A stretch of DNA of 56,622 nucleotides from Fragilaria crotonensis (Eukaryota; Bacillariophyta; Fragilariophyceae; Fragilariales; Fragilariaceae). Position numbers and translations under genes: made by a program. The notes below the pieces were generated by a model that worked only from the letters and a program-made list of their open reading frames with translations, was not told the origin of the DNA and searched no databases. Positions 20,630-32,695 of this stretch are shown in pieces. Positions within the stretch are counted from its first letter, which is position 1. Every line of letters begins with the position of its first letter. The stretch lies in the NCBI GenBank assembly GCA_022925895.1, contig JAKSYS010000399.1, positions 1 through 56,622 on the forward strand, read 5' to 3'.

Positions 20630-23310
20630 TCAATATTCGATGGTCAACAGAACGTATGTACTAATGTGTGTATCCATATACGTATGTAGTGCCAATTACA
20701 CGTCGGTAATCGTAATCCGTGCCGCATACTGCTGGCTACTAACTACTAGCACGTAAGAGTAAAAAGAGTAGCCGAGTACAGTACTAGTACTGGGTACTGG
20801 TATGGTGTGTCATAGCAAAATGTGAAATGTCAAATGACGTCAATAAAGACGTCACTCTAATCATCGCCACATCGTGTATACGTCGAGAGACGTCATTGCG
20901 ATGCCTTCTTCCGATTTGGATCCTGATACAGTACGACAGTACGACATAATACCGGTAGAGTATTATGCGTAGCTTATGGTTTGTGGTACTTCTGTATCCT
21001 TGTATGTCATACCTGGTACAAGTAACAGGTATGAAATACACATGCCACATGCCACATGCACGATCGACCTACGCTAGTATCGGTGGCTTCGTGCATGTGT
21101 TGCAAGTCAGTTTAGTAGAGGACTATGTAGCAGTATGTACTCCGAGTACTTCGCATTTTACTGCCTGCTGCCTGCTACAGAAGTAATCTGAGTACGTTGC
21201 TTCAGTCCCGAATGTGCAATCTGTTACTGGTATCGCATACAAGAACTGGTTCACCAACAACGTGGCATTTAGCAATCATATCATCCGCGTTCGCCAAGCA
21301 AGAAGAACAGTTCATACAACCAGAATATGATACGATTCTGACACCAAATCAAGATTAACGACATATGCCGAGGAAGCCAAAATGTTTGTTCTGTTGCAAT
21401 GAGGCCCTGGGGCATACTTAAGAATCAAAAGTGATTTGTCAACTCCAATTTCCAAAGACAGAGGAACCTTCAATATGATGTTCTGATTGTCAAGGTCATG
21501 TGTGCAAAGAGTTAAGAGAATGTTATGAGTGCTTGTCATCCTTTCTTAATGTATCAATTGGGTGCCACTGGTAAGAAGGGAGCATCTCTGGAAACAAAAT
21601 ACTCTTGCCAGCATTCAAAACCATGTGTATGGAGTAGCACCTCGTCATGCATTTTTGGTGGATTGCTTCACAATGTCAAAGCCAATTGAATATGCCAACA
21701 CTGTGCCGAGTTTTATAGTGAAGAATGTCTACGTGTCATGAAAAATAACTAAGTTACACAAGGAAGGAATTTTCCTCAATTTGCTAACTGCATGCACAAT
21801 ACGAGTTGGAAGAACTGACTCAAGGTGTGGCAGGCATCATAGAAGCAAGTCAGATGTTTGGCATTGTTGTGTGGGATAGTGTAACAAGAACTTTGCTTGG
21901 CTTGTATACAATGAAGCAAGCATCGTGAAATGAACTGCTCAATGTTGCTGCCAAGCAACGGTATTACTACTTACAACTGCTGATGGCAATTTGAATGCCA
22001 TGCATGCTGCCACGCCCAATATAGTGGATGCATCAGAACATCTTAATAATGCTGTCAATTTTCATCTTTGGTGACCATATAGCAAGGATTCAGTACTAGT
22101 CAATACAAGATGCTGCTCTTCATGATACCTAACTACAATAGAAGAAGGTGTCATGGCCTCCACCATGCTACAAAATGTTGCCCCTCGTCCTCTACGAGAC
22201 AATATTAAAACAAAAGATGTGACCTGCCATGAAGAATAAGTTTCAGCTCCTGCCATCTTGGAATTGTATTGGACAAAGGGGCTGATACTTGAGAGAAGAT
22301 GGAGAAGTTCTACAGACAACCCTACAATGTCCTCTGACCTAATAAACTATTGAATGAGGATCCTGCTTGTGAGTAATGAAGTTGATTTCATTGTACATTG
22401 TCAGCATAACTATCTGCTCCAATGGTGTTAATAGAGACAGACTGAGGAAATCATGTCAATAGTTGTAAAGGATTACATATTATCCCTCTCCAGTGCGCAA
22501 ATTAGAAAGCCTACCAACCATACATCGCAGGAGATGTCTCTTGGACACTTGTCTTGGACAGTAGCTACATTTGTCACTTGTGCGCGCCCATTGAGCTGAA
22601 ATCTTGGCACCATGAGTGTCAGCACTTGAATTATCAGATGCACTACTGCTCCAACCAGTAATGACAGTGGTGAAGGTGAATCGGTTAAAAGGACTGCTGA
22701 TGTTCTTCTCGTTCTTGAAAGAAATGATGATGCCAAGTGTACACGCAATGAAGTGTTCTCGGACTGCATCCTAATAGGAATATTTTCTGTAACTCGTCGT
22801 TTCTGTTCACAGGGGTGGTAATTCGGTTTTCTTACAGAAACAGAAACTTTTCTGTTGCTGCTTAAAAACTCATATGAGTGGGCCTAAATGCTGCTAGCTA
22901 GCTACTCTAGAGAGCTTAAATGAAGAGTATTTATACCCCTGGTGTGAGAAGTGTACTATACCGTATACCATAATACCGTTACCTAAGCACCGGGAGGAAT
23001 TGTGCATGACATTTCCGAAACAGAGCTCATCTTTTGAGAGTGATGTCATACCTTTTTGGTCCAACAGAAAAACTGAAAATTAAGATTCAAACTCATCTTC
23101 CTGTATTTGATGTAGGGAGTTTCTTCTTTGTGGCGCATTGATGTGAGTAAGACTCTGTCCTGCACATTCCATTTGTTTTTTGCATCAGCAATGACGTACG
23201 TGTTCCAGATGGAGGACTGAAGACAAAGGCAATGATACAATCTTTATTTACGTATGTTCAGCAGATGCCAGGAATTCAAGAAGGGGGAGGAGAATGGTGA
23301 CGGTGAATTG
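20630..23310. other. 2.7-kb stretch without a recognised gene
   Basis: 20640-21190 is GTAC-rich spacer with TACCGGTAG at 20950-20958. 21190-22800 has a more coding-like composition but is riddled with stops in all frames and gives no family I recognise; it may be old transposon remains. 22800-23310 precedes the recombinase remnant and may contain its degraded N-terminal half. Confidence 0.45.
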
Positions 23311-23325
23311 TCTATGCTTGGAAGT

Positions 23326-24428
23326 CACAGCATTCAAAAGTAGTATGCTGCAACATTCGCCCAAAGATGCGGGGTCACCAGCGACGAGAAAGACATCAGA
23401 GGTAGATGGAAAGGAACAGGTATAGTATCTGATGTCTATGATGATATTGAGCTTCCATTTCCCGATGCAGAGGTTGCTGAGAAGTTGTGTGATGGTGATC
23501 CTTGCATTTATGTTTCTGACCAGACACTTGACGCGACTATGATGAACACATTCATTCTGAGTCAAGTCGTTGCAAATATCAGATTGCGACTACCAGAATT
23601 GGCGTGTCTTGTACTTGGTAAGGCATTGTTGTGGTTGATTTGCTCTCCACTTGCTGATGAGATTGTTCCGGGTGAATTCAAACGTGAAGTTCTTTCGGAA
23701 TGGGATCATGTTCGCGGGGCAGATGTTGATCCTGAAATGAACCCAATCAAGCAGATGGCGGTGACAGTGGCAGGCGATCATGGAGCAGTCTTCATTGATT
23801 TGGTTGGGGCAATTGATGTGGATGGACTAGCTGGACAGCCTGCGCTTGGGACGAATGTGACAATCCGAAATCAATTGTTGGGTATGCAGTCGGGATTGTT
23901 GTCCCGACGACAAGACAAGCAATGTGGAGTTAAAGACAGCGGTCAATCGAATTCAATTGAATGTGGAGCAGTTTTTGGCATTTTGAATGGAAATGTGAGG
24001 CGAATTGCATTGCAACCTGCGAGGCGACGGACTGCTGGTGGGGAGAGAGGCGAGGGCGAGGAAACAGGAGCGGAGGAGACGCCTGAAAGAGCTGCTGCGA
24101 ACAACCTCGCAATGATGGCGACGCTGATGCCGACGCCCAGAAGGCTTCACAACCTCTGGCAAGAGTATCATCATGGAGTTGGCGGGAGGAAAGCAGCTAG
24201 ACTGTTCTCCTACACTGAGCGAGGTCACTCAAAAGCATCGGTACAGTCGACGCATGCATGGTAGTCTGGGGCTTGGTATCGAGATTGATTTGCATGGGGG
24301 ATACTGCAGAGACCACCATAGACAAGATTTATGCTGTCTGTGGTGGTCAGACTTCAGTGACCAACATCACTAATGTGCTTAAGAGGGATAAGAAGGATGG
24401 GACTCTGAATCCCAACTTTAGAATTTAG
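23326..24428 (+). pseudogene. Crypton-like tyrosine recombinase remnant with GCR1_C-like tail
   Basis: The read begins HSIQK, then an in-frame TAG (23341-23343), then TFAQRCGVTSDEKDIRGRWK...VSDVYDDIELPFPD. I read HSIQ as the box-II HxxR motif with Arg replaced, the W of RGRWK as the H/W position, and the Tyr of SDVY, ten residues on, as the nucleophile. The C-terminal part (LHNLWQEYHHGVGGRKAARLF..ERG, then VVWGLVSRL and a TSVTNITNVLKRD block) resembles the GCR1_C DNA-binding domain. That combination is characteristic of Crypton elements. Two phase changes occur between 24220 and 24265; the last frame ends at TAG 24426-24428. Element ends were not found (Cryptons lack TIRs). The copy is inactive as read. 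Confidence 0.65.
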
Positions 24429-24708
24429 CTCGCCGTATGTTTTCTACTGTACTACCGTAGTACGATTCGAACTATTATTTACCTAGTCGACGTACTCGTA
24501 CTCCATGTTAGCACGGTGAATGCACCGAGTTTTTTCTACTTGGGGAATATACGATGCCCTACATGATTGCAGCAGACCATGCAAATAACCAATAACTGGA
24601 ATCGCGGAATCAGACTCATTTTGAGTGTTGGACTGAGTTCCTACTACCGGTAGTACAATCATGACACAATACACTCCATGTCCTTGGAATAGCGTCCAAT
24701 AGTCCGCC

Positions 24709-25698
24709 ATGCCTCCCCGCACCAAACGAGCTGCCAGTTCGGTGGTTGTGGCGTCGGCCTCCTCCATCAAGCGGGCCAAGACTAGTATAAAGACAGAGCC
24801 AATTATTAGTGGGGACAATCAAAATGCACGATATGACGAAAATGCTGCCGCAGATGGTGATGTTGGAGATATCAAGGAACGTTTCATTCAAGTCTTTGAG
24901 GACCCCAACTATGCGAGTGGTATAGCGAATTCGGCGCTCAAGTTAAAGTTTGGCGATGCCGATTATCTCAAGTTGGTACCAGTGATCAATGATCTCACTC
25001 AATCATCGAGATTGATCATGAGCAAGGTCGGAGACGAGCTCTTTTACAATTTGGTCAGCGATGAAGTGGCCTCCAAGTTTATCGGTTTGGACGTTTCGGC
25101 GCGTATGGTTTATCAAGTGATTGAAAAATCAGGAAATTTGGGGATATGGACGAAGGATATTCGAACACAAACAAACATTCAACAACAAGCGCTCAATAAG
25201 ATTTTTAAGGCACTCGAAACCAGACGGCTCATCAAACCAGTCAAATCAGTGTCGTCGAAAAAGGTTTACATGCTCTACAACTTGACTCCGGCTAAGGAAC
25301 TTACTGGAGGTCCCTGGTATACCGAACTCGAGTTTGATCATGAATTCATCAATGAAATGAGAAAGTTCCTCCTGACATGCGTACGACGACTTAACAATGG
25401 GCAGGGTGTCACATTAACAGATATCAAAGAGAAACTGGTCCAAGCCAATGTGAGCAAGGTGCAACTCAGCGTCGATGACGTCCAACAGTTGATGCAAACG
25501 TTGGCCTACGATCATCTCATTGAAGACGCCGGACAGGACTCGCAAGGAGAGACTTTGTACGTCGCCGCGAGACGTGTCACTCCCATGTGCGAGTTCAAGT
25601 GGTGGGATGCCATTTCACCTGACTTTCATTTTCGTAAGATTAGATTCGAAGATGGCGTCGAGTTGGAGGCACACGAACCACATCATCATACTGCATGA
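24709..25698 (+). CDS. POLR3F: RNA polymerase III subunit RPC6/RPC34 (POLR3F)
   Basis: Intact single-exon ORF, 329 codons from ATG 24709. After a basic, low-complexity N-terminus (~1-50) come winged-helix segments. The segment RMVYQVIEKSGNLGIWTKDIRTQTNIQQQ, then LNKIFKALETRRLIKPVKSV and KKVYMLYNLTPAKELTGGPWY, is typical of the TFIIE-beta-like RPC34 family, as is the C-terminal FRKIRFEDGVELEAHEPHHHT. In the Pol III complex this subunit helps open promoter DNA and contacts TFIIIB, in the nucleus. The 280-base spacer upstream (24429-24708) contains CTACCGGTAG at 24644-24653. The neighbour downstream (TAZ protein) is convergent. Confidence 0.9.
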   Translation: MPPRTKRAASSVVVASASSIKRAKTSIKTEPIISGDNQNARYDENAAADGDVGDIKERFIQVFEDPNYASGIANSALKLKFGDADYLKLVPVINDLTQSSRLIMSKVGDELFYNLVSDEVASKFIGLDVSARMVYQVIEKSGNLGIWTKDIRTQTNIQQQALNKIFKALETRRLIKPVKSVSSKKVYMLYNLTPAKELTGGPWYTELEFDHEFINEMRKFLLTCVRRLNNGQGVTLTDIKEKLVQANVSKVQLSVDDVQQLMQTLAYDHLIEDAGQDSQGETLYVAARRVTPMCEFKWWDAISPDFHFRKIRFEDGVELEAHEPHHHTA

Positions 25699-25939
25699 AG
25701 AGTTTTAGCTGCTCTTCGACTAGAACAACCACTTGAGTGTGACTGAGAATGAGAAGGCGATAACGGGAAGCGTTTTATAATTTGAGTTGCATGACATACG
25801 CTAAAGCGTGCGTGCGGCTCGTTATACGCCGTAACCATGAGAATCTTTAGCTTAGTAATGCTTGAGAATATCAAAATTAGCATCACCTTTCGCGATCGTC
25901 ACGCAAGGATTTGTCGGCGTGACCTCTCGCAATGTATTT

Positions 25940-27399
25940 TCATAAACCATCCTCATCCATAGTAAATGTCAATTCTTCGTCCATGGCACTTCCCTCTCGC
26001 GCATACTCCTCCTCTACAATCGTGTCGCATCCATCCCGAGAGAGGCATGCCGAAGCCAGCATACCTAGAGATGCGCTTCGACCACGTCGATTTACAAATC
26101 CTGATGAGGTTTTCTCCTCCGACACAACATCAATCATTTGTTCGCCCTTGAGATCCAACTCCCATGTTGGATCCACACGGAGATTTGGTTGATGTTGAGT
26201 GCCGCGGGTCGGGTTCTGAAACTGCTTGAGGGCGCGTTCATCGTAGCTTTCAGCACGTGATCGCCGCGGTGACCCGAGTCCGCCGGGCAATTCTTCAATC
26301 GGCGGGGCGCGTTTGAGATTTTGTAGGGCGGAAGCAGCAAATGTGAGGAACTGGTTCTTGCCGCTGTCCAGACTCTTACCCAAGGCTGCTGAGTACGCTG
26401 GAGAATGCGAAGGAGGGGTTGCTGCCGCAACAACTTCACTGAAAAGCATCAACTGGTTTGCAGTTGGAGCAATTTCCCCAGGAAAACCTTCATCTGACGA
26501 TGAGTCACTGTTGCTAGGATTACGCCAACTCGGTATTGCCGATACGATGCAAGGTTGTCGCGGCGGCGGCGGGGGCATAGTCGCTTCTGACGTCCGACGA
26601 CCAATGACAGGGGGTCCTGGCTCTGCCAGCGTAAACGAGGCAATCGCCTGTTTCTTTGAGTTCGGCTTTCTACTTGAACCCTCGAGGACACTTTTCGCAT
26701 GTCGTGCGACGAGAGAACAAACGAGGCATACGTGGTGTACAGTCATGGTTCGGCGGCCCATACCGGCTTGCTTCGCACGAACTTCACGGCATTTCTGATA
26801 GTGGGAAAGGAGCTTCCTCGATTGATGGCATCCATTGTAATCGCTCGGACAGCTGCAGCTGTTGTTTCCAGATGGGCAGGTCTTGAGATGAAGAAGTACG
26901 CGCTTGGCCTCCACGCAGCCCTTGTGCGGACAGCGATCGCCACCCATTCGACAATTCTGCAGAGAGCAATGAAATAGACATGCAAATTTGTGAGAACAAC
27001 AATTTCCTCGCATTTCGTGGAATTTTGATTGCACAGGCTCTGATCTGATTGACGCCTCGACAGTGGTCAACCTCTCAACATCTCGTTGATGTTACCCAGA
27101 CTCACCTGTGCATGAATGAGCACCCACAGCGATTGCGCAGCCCTCTTTGCCTTGTCGACCACTGCACTAACATCTCCATTATCAGGAACTCCGGAACTCG
27201 CATGGGCCTCTGGGTTGAGTCTGTTGGCTGTCGTAGACGACGATGAATCTTCATTCCCAGCAACGCTTTGGTGCTTCAGTGGCACCAAGTCTGGCGTCGG
27301 TTGTCGATTGTTCGAAACATGATTGTGATCATCGACTTGATCGTATACTGCACTTCCTGTTCCGGCCGAAGGTCGGGTATCGACAAGCGTTACCGTCAT
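25940..27399 (-). CDS. TAZ zinc-finger protein (two exons)
   Basis: ATG at 27399. Exon 1 is 27399-27106 and exon 2 is 26956-25940, with a 149-bp intron (27105-26957; GTGAG...CTCTGCAG on the minus strand) in phase 0. Splicing gives LWVLIHAQNCRMGGDRCPHK, followed by LLHLKTC, a CSCPSDYNGC block, LLSHYQKC and HHVCLVC. This is the three-finger HCCC pattern of a TAZ domain, as in CBP/p300 and plant BT proteins, so it is a probable protein-protein interaction module in transcription. Reading through the intron destroys the first finger, which supports the splice. The C-terminal ~220 residues are serine/proline-rich, without a domain I know. About 436 residues in all. Confidence 0.82.
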
Positions 27400-29385
27400 C
27401 CCTATTCTCAGCTCTCAGAAGAGGCAACTGATAGCGTCTCAATGTTGAAATGTGCCGCAAAAGGCAGGGTAAGGGAAAAGTGAAATTAGGTTGAGAGATC
27501 ACTCGAATGATCATAAAATTCACGTACTCGACCAAATATGAATAATATGGTTGGTTGACAAGGATTCACAATTTGAATGATGATTTTTAGCCCAACCATC
27601 TTTTCTGAAGACCTCGAACATACCAGATACTATTGTGAAACCAAGGCGATTTGTGGTCAGAAAGGGCTGTAATTCGGACGACGACAGACGTATAGTGGAC
27701 ACGTTGTTCCATTCGGCCAGTGAGAGACGAGCACGACATACAGAGAACACATTTGAAACCTTCATTTAACTAATTTATACGTGGTACGACTACATTTGAC
27801 GAGCTTTGCCTAATTGAAGAAGGCAGAACCCAAGATTTGTTTGACGCCATTCAATCATAGTTAACTCGAAAATGAGAAGGCTGGGCACTGACAAGCGTGG
27901 TCCAAGTAGTGAAGCCAACCCTCAAACCAGTAGTTTTTAGTTTAAGACACTCGCTTGTTACGAGTCGTACATAGCGTCTTGGGGGCTCTTTCGTATTGGC
28001 AAGAGACTGCGTTGGCTCCTTTGTAACGCAACCATCACCCTACCGGTCGAAGCACACGGTAAATGGACAAGACCCCCTAAGATTTGGCATTCTTGTCCTC
28101 CAATTTCTACGTACAATACTACCGGTAGTATGTTGGTTCTTGTTCCTGGTAGCTCCCGTTAGCCACTTGCGAAGGGCACACACACGCGTCGAGAATCTTG
28201 TTCCGGCCTCCTCGTTACTACTGTATTGGAACGTATCGGGGTAAATGGAGAACGCGGAGCTTGTATAAAGCATAATAATACCGGCAGTTCTGGAAGAATT
28301 CTTGGCGTGCGTGCACTTTGTTTACAGCACGCTTCATTGGCCTCAGTGAAGCCTGCCCCTCCGCACCAATTGCTGATGGGCGGAGTTGGGCAAGGACCGC
28401 GGACGTTGGTAGCATCGTGATTGTTATGTTACCATTCTGGACGCTGTAGACTGTAGTATGTCGAAAGAGGCAACATACAGTACTCAGTGTATATTTCACA
28501 TGTAGCCGTACCTAATACTCCAGTACTACTACCTCGTAACTCGTATGATAACTCGTGACTCGTGACCATTCAGCCAATGCGATTTACAACAGTATTGACA
28601 GCCTTCACGCTTCACGGAATATCCAATATCCCCATCGTTGCTACGTTGCTCTCGTAACTATGGGACCCCGGAGGTATCGTAGTCGTATTCATACTTTCTT
28701 TTACTAGTACGGCGTGTCGCATCCGACAAATTTATTGTCGTGGACACGTCACGACGGGGTACTACACTCCAGAGTCGTGCTGGCATTGAACTAATGCTGA
28801 AACGGAAGTGCAGTGTATGTACTGTACTGTATGTAAAATGTAGAATACTCTACTCTGTTGAACGGTTGTTTCTTGCAGGCTATTTTTCAAAAATCATTAG
28901 ATAGCCGTGCATTTTTTAACAGTGCCGTTAACCAAGTTCTGTTCTTCACATGAATCAGGATTCAGCATGAATCGGGGTTCGTAATCTACGTAAAAGTTGT
29001 GTAGGATTCATATGCTTCACAGTCTCCATCGTTGGGTTCCGTATTAATCTTGCGTAGGATAGTGGAGGTGTCAAGAATCGTCACTGACATCATCTCAATG
29101 ATATCGCAGCGCCCCCAGGCTTGACACCTTCGAGCGCGAGAGCCATAACTCACATACAAGGTACAGGTACCAACTTGATTCACAGGGCGTAGGTCACAGG
29201 TCGCAGGCCGTCGTCCAGACAACTACCAAGGATCCTCACCAATTGACATTGGTTTTCGAAGAGCAACTCCGACCTTGTTAAGAACCAGTTCGTAATCCTC
29301 GGGTACTGAGTACTACCACTCATAGTCCTCGAATCACAACAACCATCCGCGCTGTTTCTTGCACTAGACCTTTCAGTTTCACCGC
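27400..29385. other. 2-kb intergenic region
   Basis: No gene seen. It lies between divergent transcription units (TAZ leftward, homeodomain rightward) and holds both promoters. It contains CTACCGGTAG at 28119-28128, a near match CTACCGGTCG at 28039, and several GTACT/AGTAC palindromes. Short frames (27520-27765, 28218-28499, 28986-29222) show no domain. Confidence 0.5.
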
Positions 29386-31275
29386 ATGAACCAAGGGCCT
29401 TCGACTATTGCCACTCGTCCCGCCCAAATTGAGCCATTTCCTGCTTTCAATCAAAGGACCCTTTCAGCTAGAATCAGCCGTCGGTTAGCGAGGAACAGCA
29501 GTAACAATCAAAGCAACAGCATGACTGATGCGAAAGAGGAACACGACATGTCATCGGATGAGGATGACGAGAAGGGCAAGGGATCGGCAAAATCGAGACG
29601 CGAGCTTCCCTCTGGCGCGGTTTCGACTTTGAAAGCTTGCTATTGTCACCTGATCATTTCACCCATCCATACCCGACTCCACAAGATCAAATCATGTTGA
29701 TGCAGAAGACTGGCATTGACAAGAAACAGTTGAAAAACTGGTTTACCAATGCACGAAGGCGAATATGGAAACCAATGCTAAAGAAGCAAATTGATCAGGG
29801 AAAACTTACTGCAACTGGAGGTGGTGGTGGAGGTGTCGCTGTTGTAGGTCCTGGGTTAATGATGCAAGTTCCAGGAACTGCTTCTGCCGTGCTTCATACT
29901 GGTGAGGCTGAGAACGTCCCGTCTGCCCACACTGTCCATGCACACTACCAACAAGCTGGTCAGCAACAGCCAACTCAACCGCAGCAGCAGCCACAACAGG
30001 TAAGCTGGCATGAGCGTGGCGATTCTTATCGCTTTCGTGTTTCATTTCGTTTCAATCTCAGTCTAAACACTATATCCTTCTATTCAGTATGATCAGTTCG
30101 GCAACCCGATCTTTGTCATTCCTCAGCAAATACAACAGCAGCAGCAACAACAACAACAACAACAGCCGTTGTCTCAAAATGACTACAGTCAGCAATTCTA
30201 TCAGCCGCAACAACAATATGCAGAACAGCAGCAACACCAAATCGCAAACATGGGAACCAGCGGTTCCATCGGCTCTCTACCTCCCATGGGTTCGTCCGGT
30301 ACAATTTCTACCAACATTTCGGCACCATCGATGAACAAGACTGATAGCCACGCCGTCCTGATGGAGCTTTTTGCACGTGATCAAGATCTGGTTCGTCAAG
30401 CTACCGAATCAGCCAAGATGAAGAAAGCCACCAGCGGCATCAACACGGACCAGCAGAGTCAATCATCGCTGGGTCAATTTGGGAATCAGCACCCGATGAA
30501 GATGGGGTCGCAGTCGAAACTTACGAGCGTCCCCAGCATGAATTCATGGCCACACTTTTCCAGCATTTCATCGCTAAACAATTTAGGATCCATGACTGGC
30601 GTCAAGAGTATCACGAGCATGAGCGGATTTGATCTGGCAAGTCAGGGGAACTTGAACAAGATGGGAAACCTTGCGCAAGTGAAGAGCATGGAATCCATGG
30701 GAAAGAACGATTCCTATGCGTTCTTGGAAGTGTTTTTCGGTGATCGGAGCATGAGCAGTGTGAACATGGCGGCGGGTGGAAAGGACAGCAGTCGGGGTGT
30801 TAAGAGGGAACGCGAGGAAGACAATGATGTTGGCCTGTCATTGGATGCCGATGAAACGCCTCCCACTTCCAAGTCTCATTTGGATTTGGGGCCAGCGCGA
30901 GCATTGGGTGCTCCTGCCCCCGCTCCACTTCCTTCCAAGGATCCAATGGTCGATACTGGTACTCTTAAACGTGCCTACGACGATGCACTTGCAGCCCGCG
31001 GTTTAATGTCGGTCAGTCGCAGCAGCGAAAATTTATCAGACCTTGCACTTCCAGCCAAGATGCAGAGGACTTTGTCGCAGCAGTACTTGCGCCAGCACCA
31101 AGCACAAGCTCAGGCTGCCCAGCAGCAGCAGCAACAACAACAGCAGCAGGTTCAACATTCGTATGCTAAATTCGTGTATCCTCCTGCGAATACCATGCAG
31201 GCTGTTCAGGTCGCTGATGCAACAGCTGCTCAGGGTGCGGCTCCTTCGAGTCAGCAGTATCCCGGGCAGCACCCT

Positions 31276-31310
<35 letters not shown>

Positions 31311-31787
31311 AACTCCTGTGCAATACTTTCAGCAGCACAATGTCCAAACTCCGGCTTCGGATGCTGCTGGGGAAGTGCAGGTCCCGTCTGCATCCACCTG
31401 TGGACGCTGCCATGCTACAGGAGTTGATACTCAGCTTCGTCCTTGTGGCCACATGTTTCACGAGCGGTGCTTGAAACCAACTCTTCAAGTGCCTGCTGGT
31501 CAGCCAAAGTGTCCCATTGACAACATACCAATCCAATCGGCATTGCTTGCTGTTCCAACTGATGAGGTGAGATGAAGTTTAGAGAATTCGGCCACAGTTT
31601 GGTCGTCCTGTTTTATACCCGCAACACTTGACTGCGTTTGATGACGATGAGCAACGTTTCTAACCGATGATGATTACTGCAAATACAGACGAAGCAGCAG
31701 CAACAACAACAGGCGTGGTGTGAGGGGGTTAGCGCTCCAAAGTATAACCCTGCTGTTTCTGCCGAATCTTCCAGCACGACGGCATGA
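29386..31787 (+). CDS. TALE homeodomain protein with C-terminal RING-like finger (three exons, one frameshift)
   Basis: ATG 29386. The homeodomain spans about residues 65-130: SRRELPSGAVSTLKA, then LLSPDHFTHPYPTPQDQ (the PYP three-residue loop extension of TALE proteins) and KNWFTNARRRIWKP (recognition helix). One base is short at 29639 (GCTTGC; GCTTGGC would restore the invariant Trp). Intron 1 is 30000-30087 (CAG|GTAAGC..TTCAG) and intron 2 is 31567-31688 (GAG|GTGAGA..TACAG), both phase 0, so exons are 29386-29999, 30088-31566 and 31689-31787. The middle is glutamine/serine-rich. Near the C-terminus CGRCHATG...LRPCGHMFHERC...CPID fits a RING-type zinc finger. The protein is likely a nuclear transcription factor; ubiquitin-ligase activity is inference. 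Confidence 0.8.
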
Positions 31788-32695
31788 GCCGTATTTCACT
31801 CTTTTTTGTCGTACTCCGAGTACATTCGCGCGCCGTATACATTGTGGTACCCCATTGCAGATATGATTCCGGCGCTCGTTCGTAATGCGAAATAAACTGT
31901 ACTTAGACACCCTAAGCTAAGCTAATATAACGTAATTGTCGAACTCCTACTGTTATCCGTTGGTGGCGCTCTACTGTAGCAAAGCGTCGACTCAAGAGAG
32001 TGATTCGAACTTGTATTATGCCCCATTATCCATACACCATAGTACCAGGAAGCATGTTTGGAATTGCTTTGCCATTCCGAGAATTGTAACTTGGAAACTA
32101 TCAGCCGTCAGGCATGACATGCCAGTTGAGCACTTACTCGAGTCCTCGCCAGTCGTTAGTCGCTACCGGTAGTCTACTCTACATATCAACCAGAGTATCT
32201 CGACGAATAGCGTAACGGGCAACAGTGTAGATGAGGAATAATCTATGGGAAGGGTACGCAGTAGCGGAAGTAGCAGGTATGCATATGATACTAACGCTCG
32301 TTGTTAACTACAGTACCGGTGTACGGAGAGTCACTGTATTAGCGTTCCTCGTACTGTAGTACGAGTACTTGTACCCAGCGCACCATTGCAATCTGTTGGT
32401 GTTGATTCATCCGATTGAGGGGATTTCAGCATTGGTCGCCATTGGTCACAGGCGCCGCTTCAACCAGCGTTGCCCAATGCTGTTTGTTTCCGTCGTGGTT
32501 CAATGGCGTTGCACCGTACACCTATGTACAGTAGTGGTACTACGCGTACAAGACGAGGAGAATCGCGTGAGATGAAAAAAAGGTAAGAATCAGACTTCAT
32601 CATCATTCAAATTTGCTGTTGCTGGCTCTACAGTACTTGTACCAAGGGGAGTGGTTGTCCGAGCATTGCGAAGTAGTTTAGCCCGAATCGTTAAG
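31788..32695. other. Intergenic region upstream of the sphingosine kinase gene
   Basis: No gene seen. Contains CTACCGGTAG at 32163-32172 and many GTAC words (32340-32360, 32520-32545). The promoter and 5' leader of the kinase lie within the last few hundred bases. Confidence 0.45.

Noticed and set aside
21190-22800. Possible gene between the transposon and the Crypton remnant
   Set aside because: Stops in all frames every few dozen codons and no family resemblance that I can defend.
31036-31536. Leucine-rich minus-strand ORF
   Set aside because: Antisense of CAG/CAA glutamine tracts in the homeodomain gene.
31990-32010. GATTCGAAC as part of a tRNA T-loop
   Set aside because: No matching acceptor, D-arm or anticodon arm could be folded around it; the same holds for the similar string near 24463.
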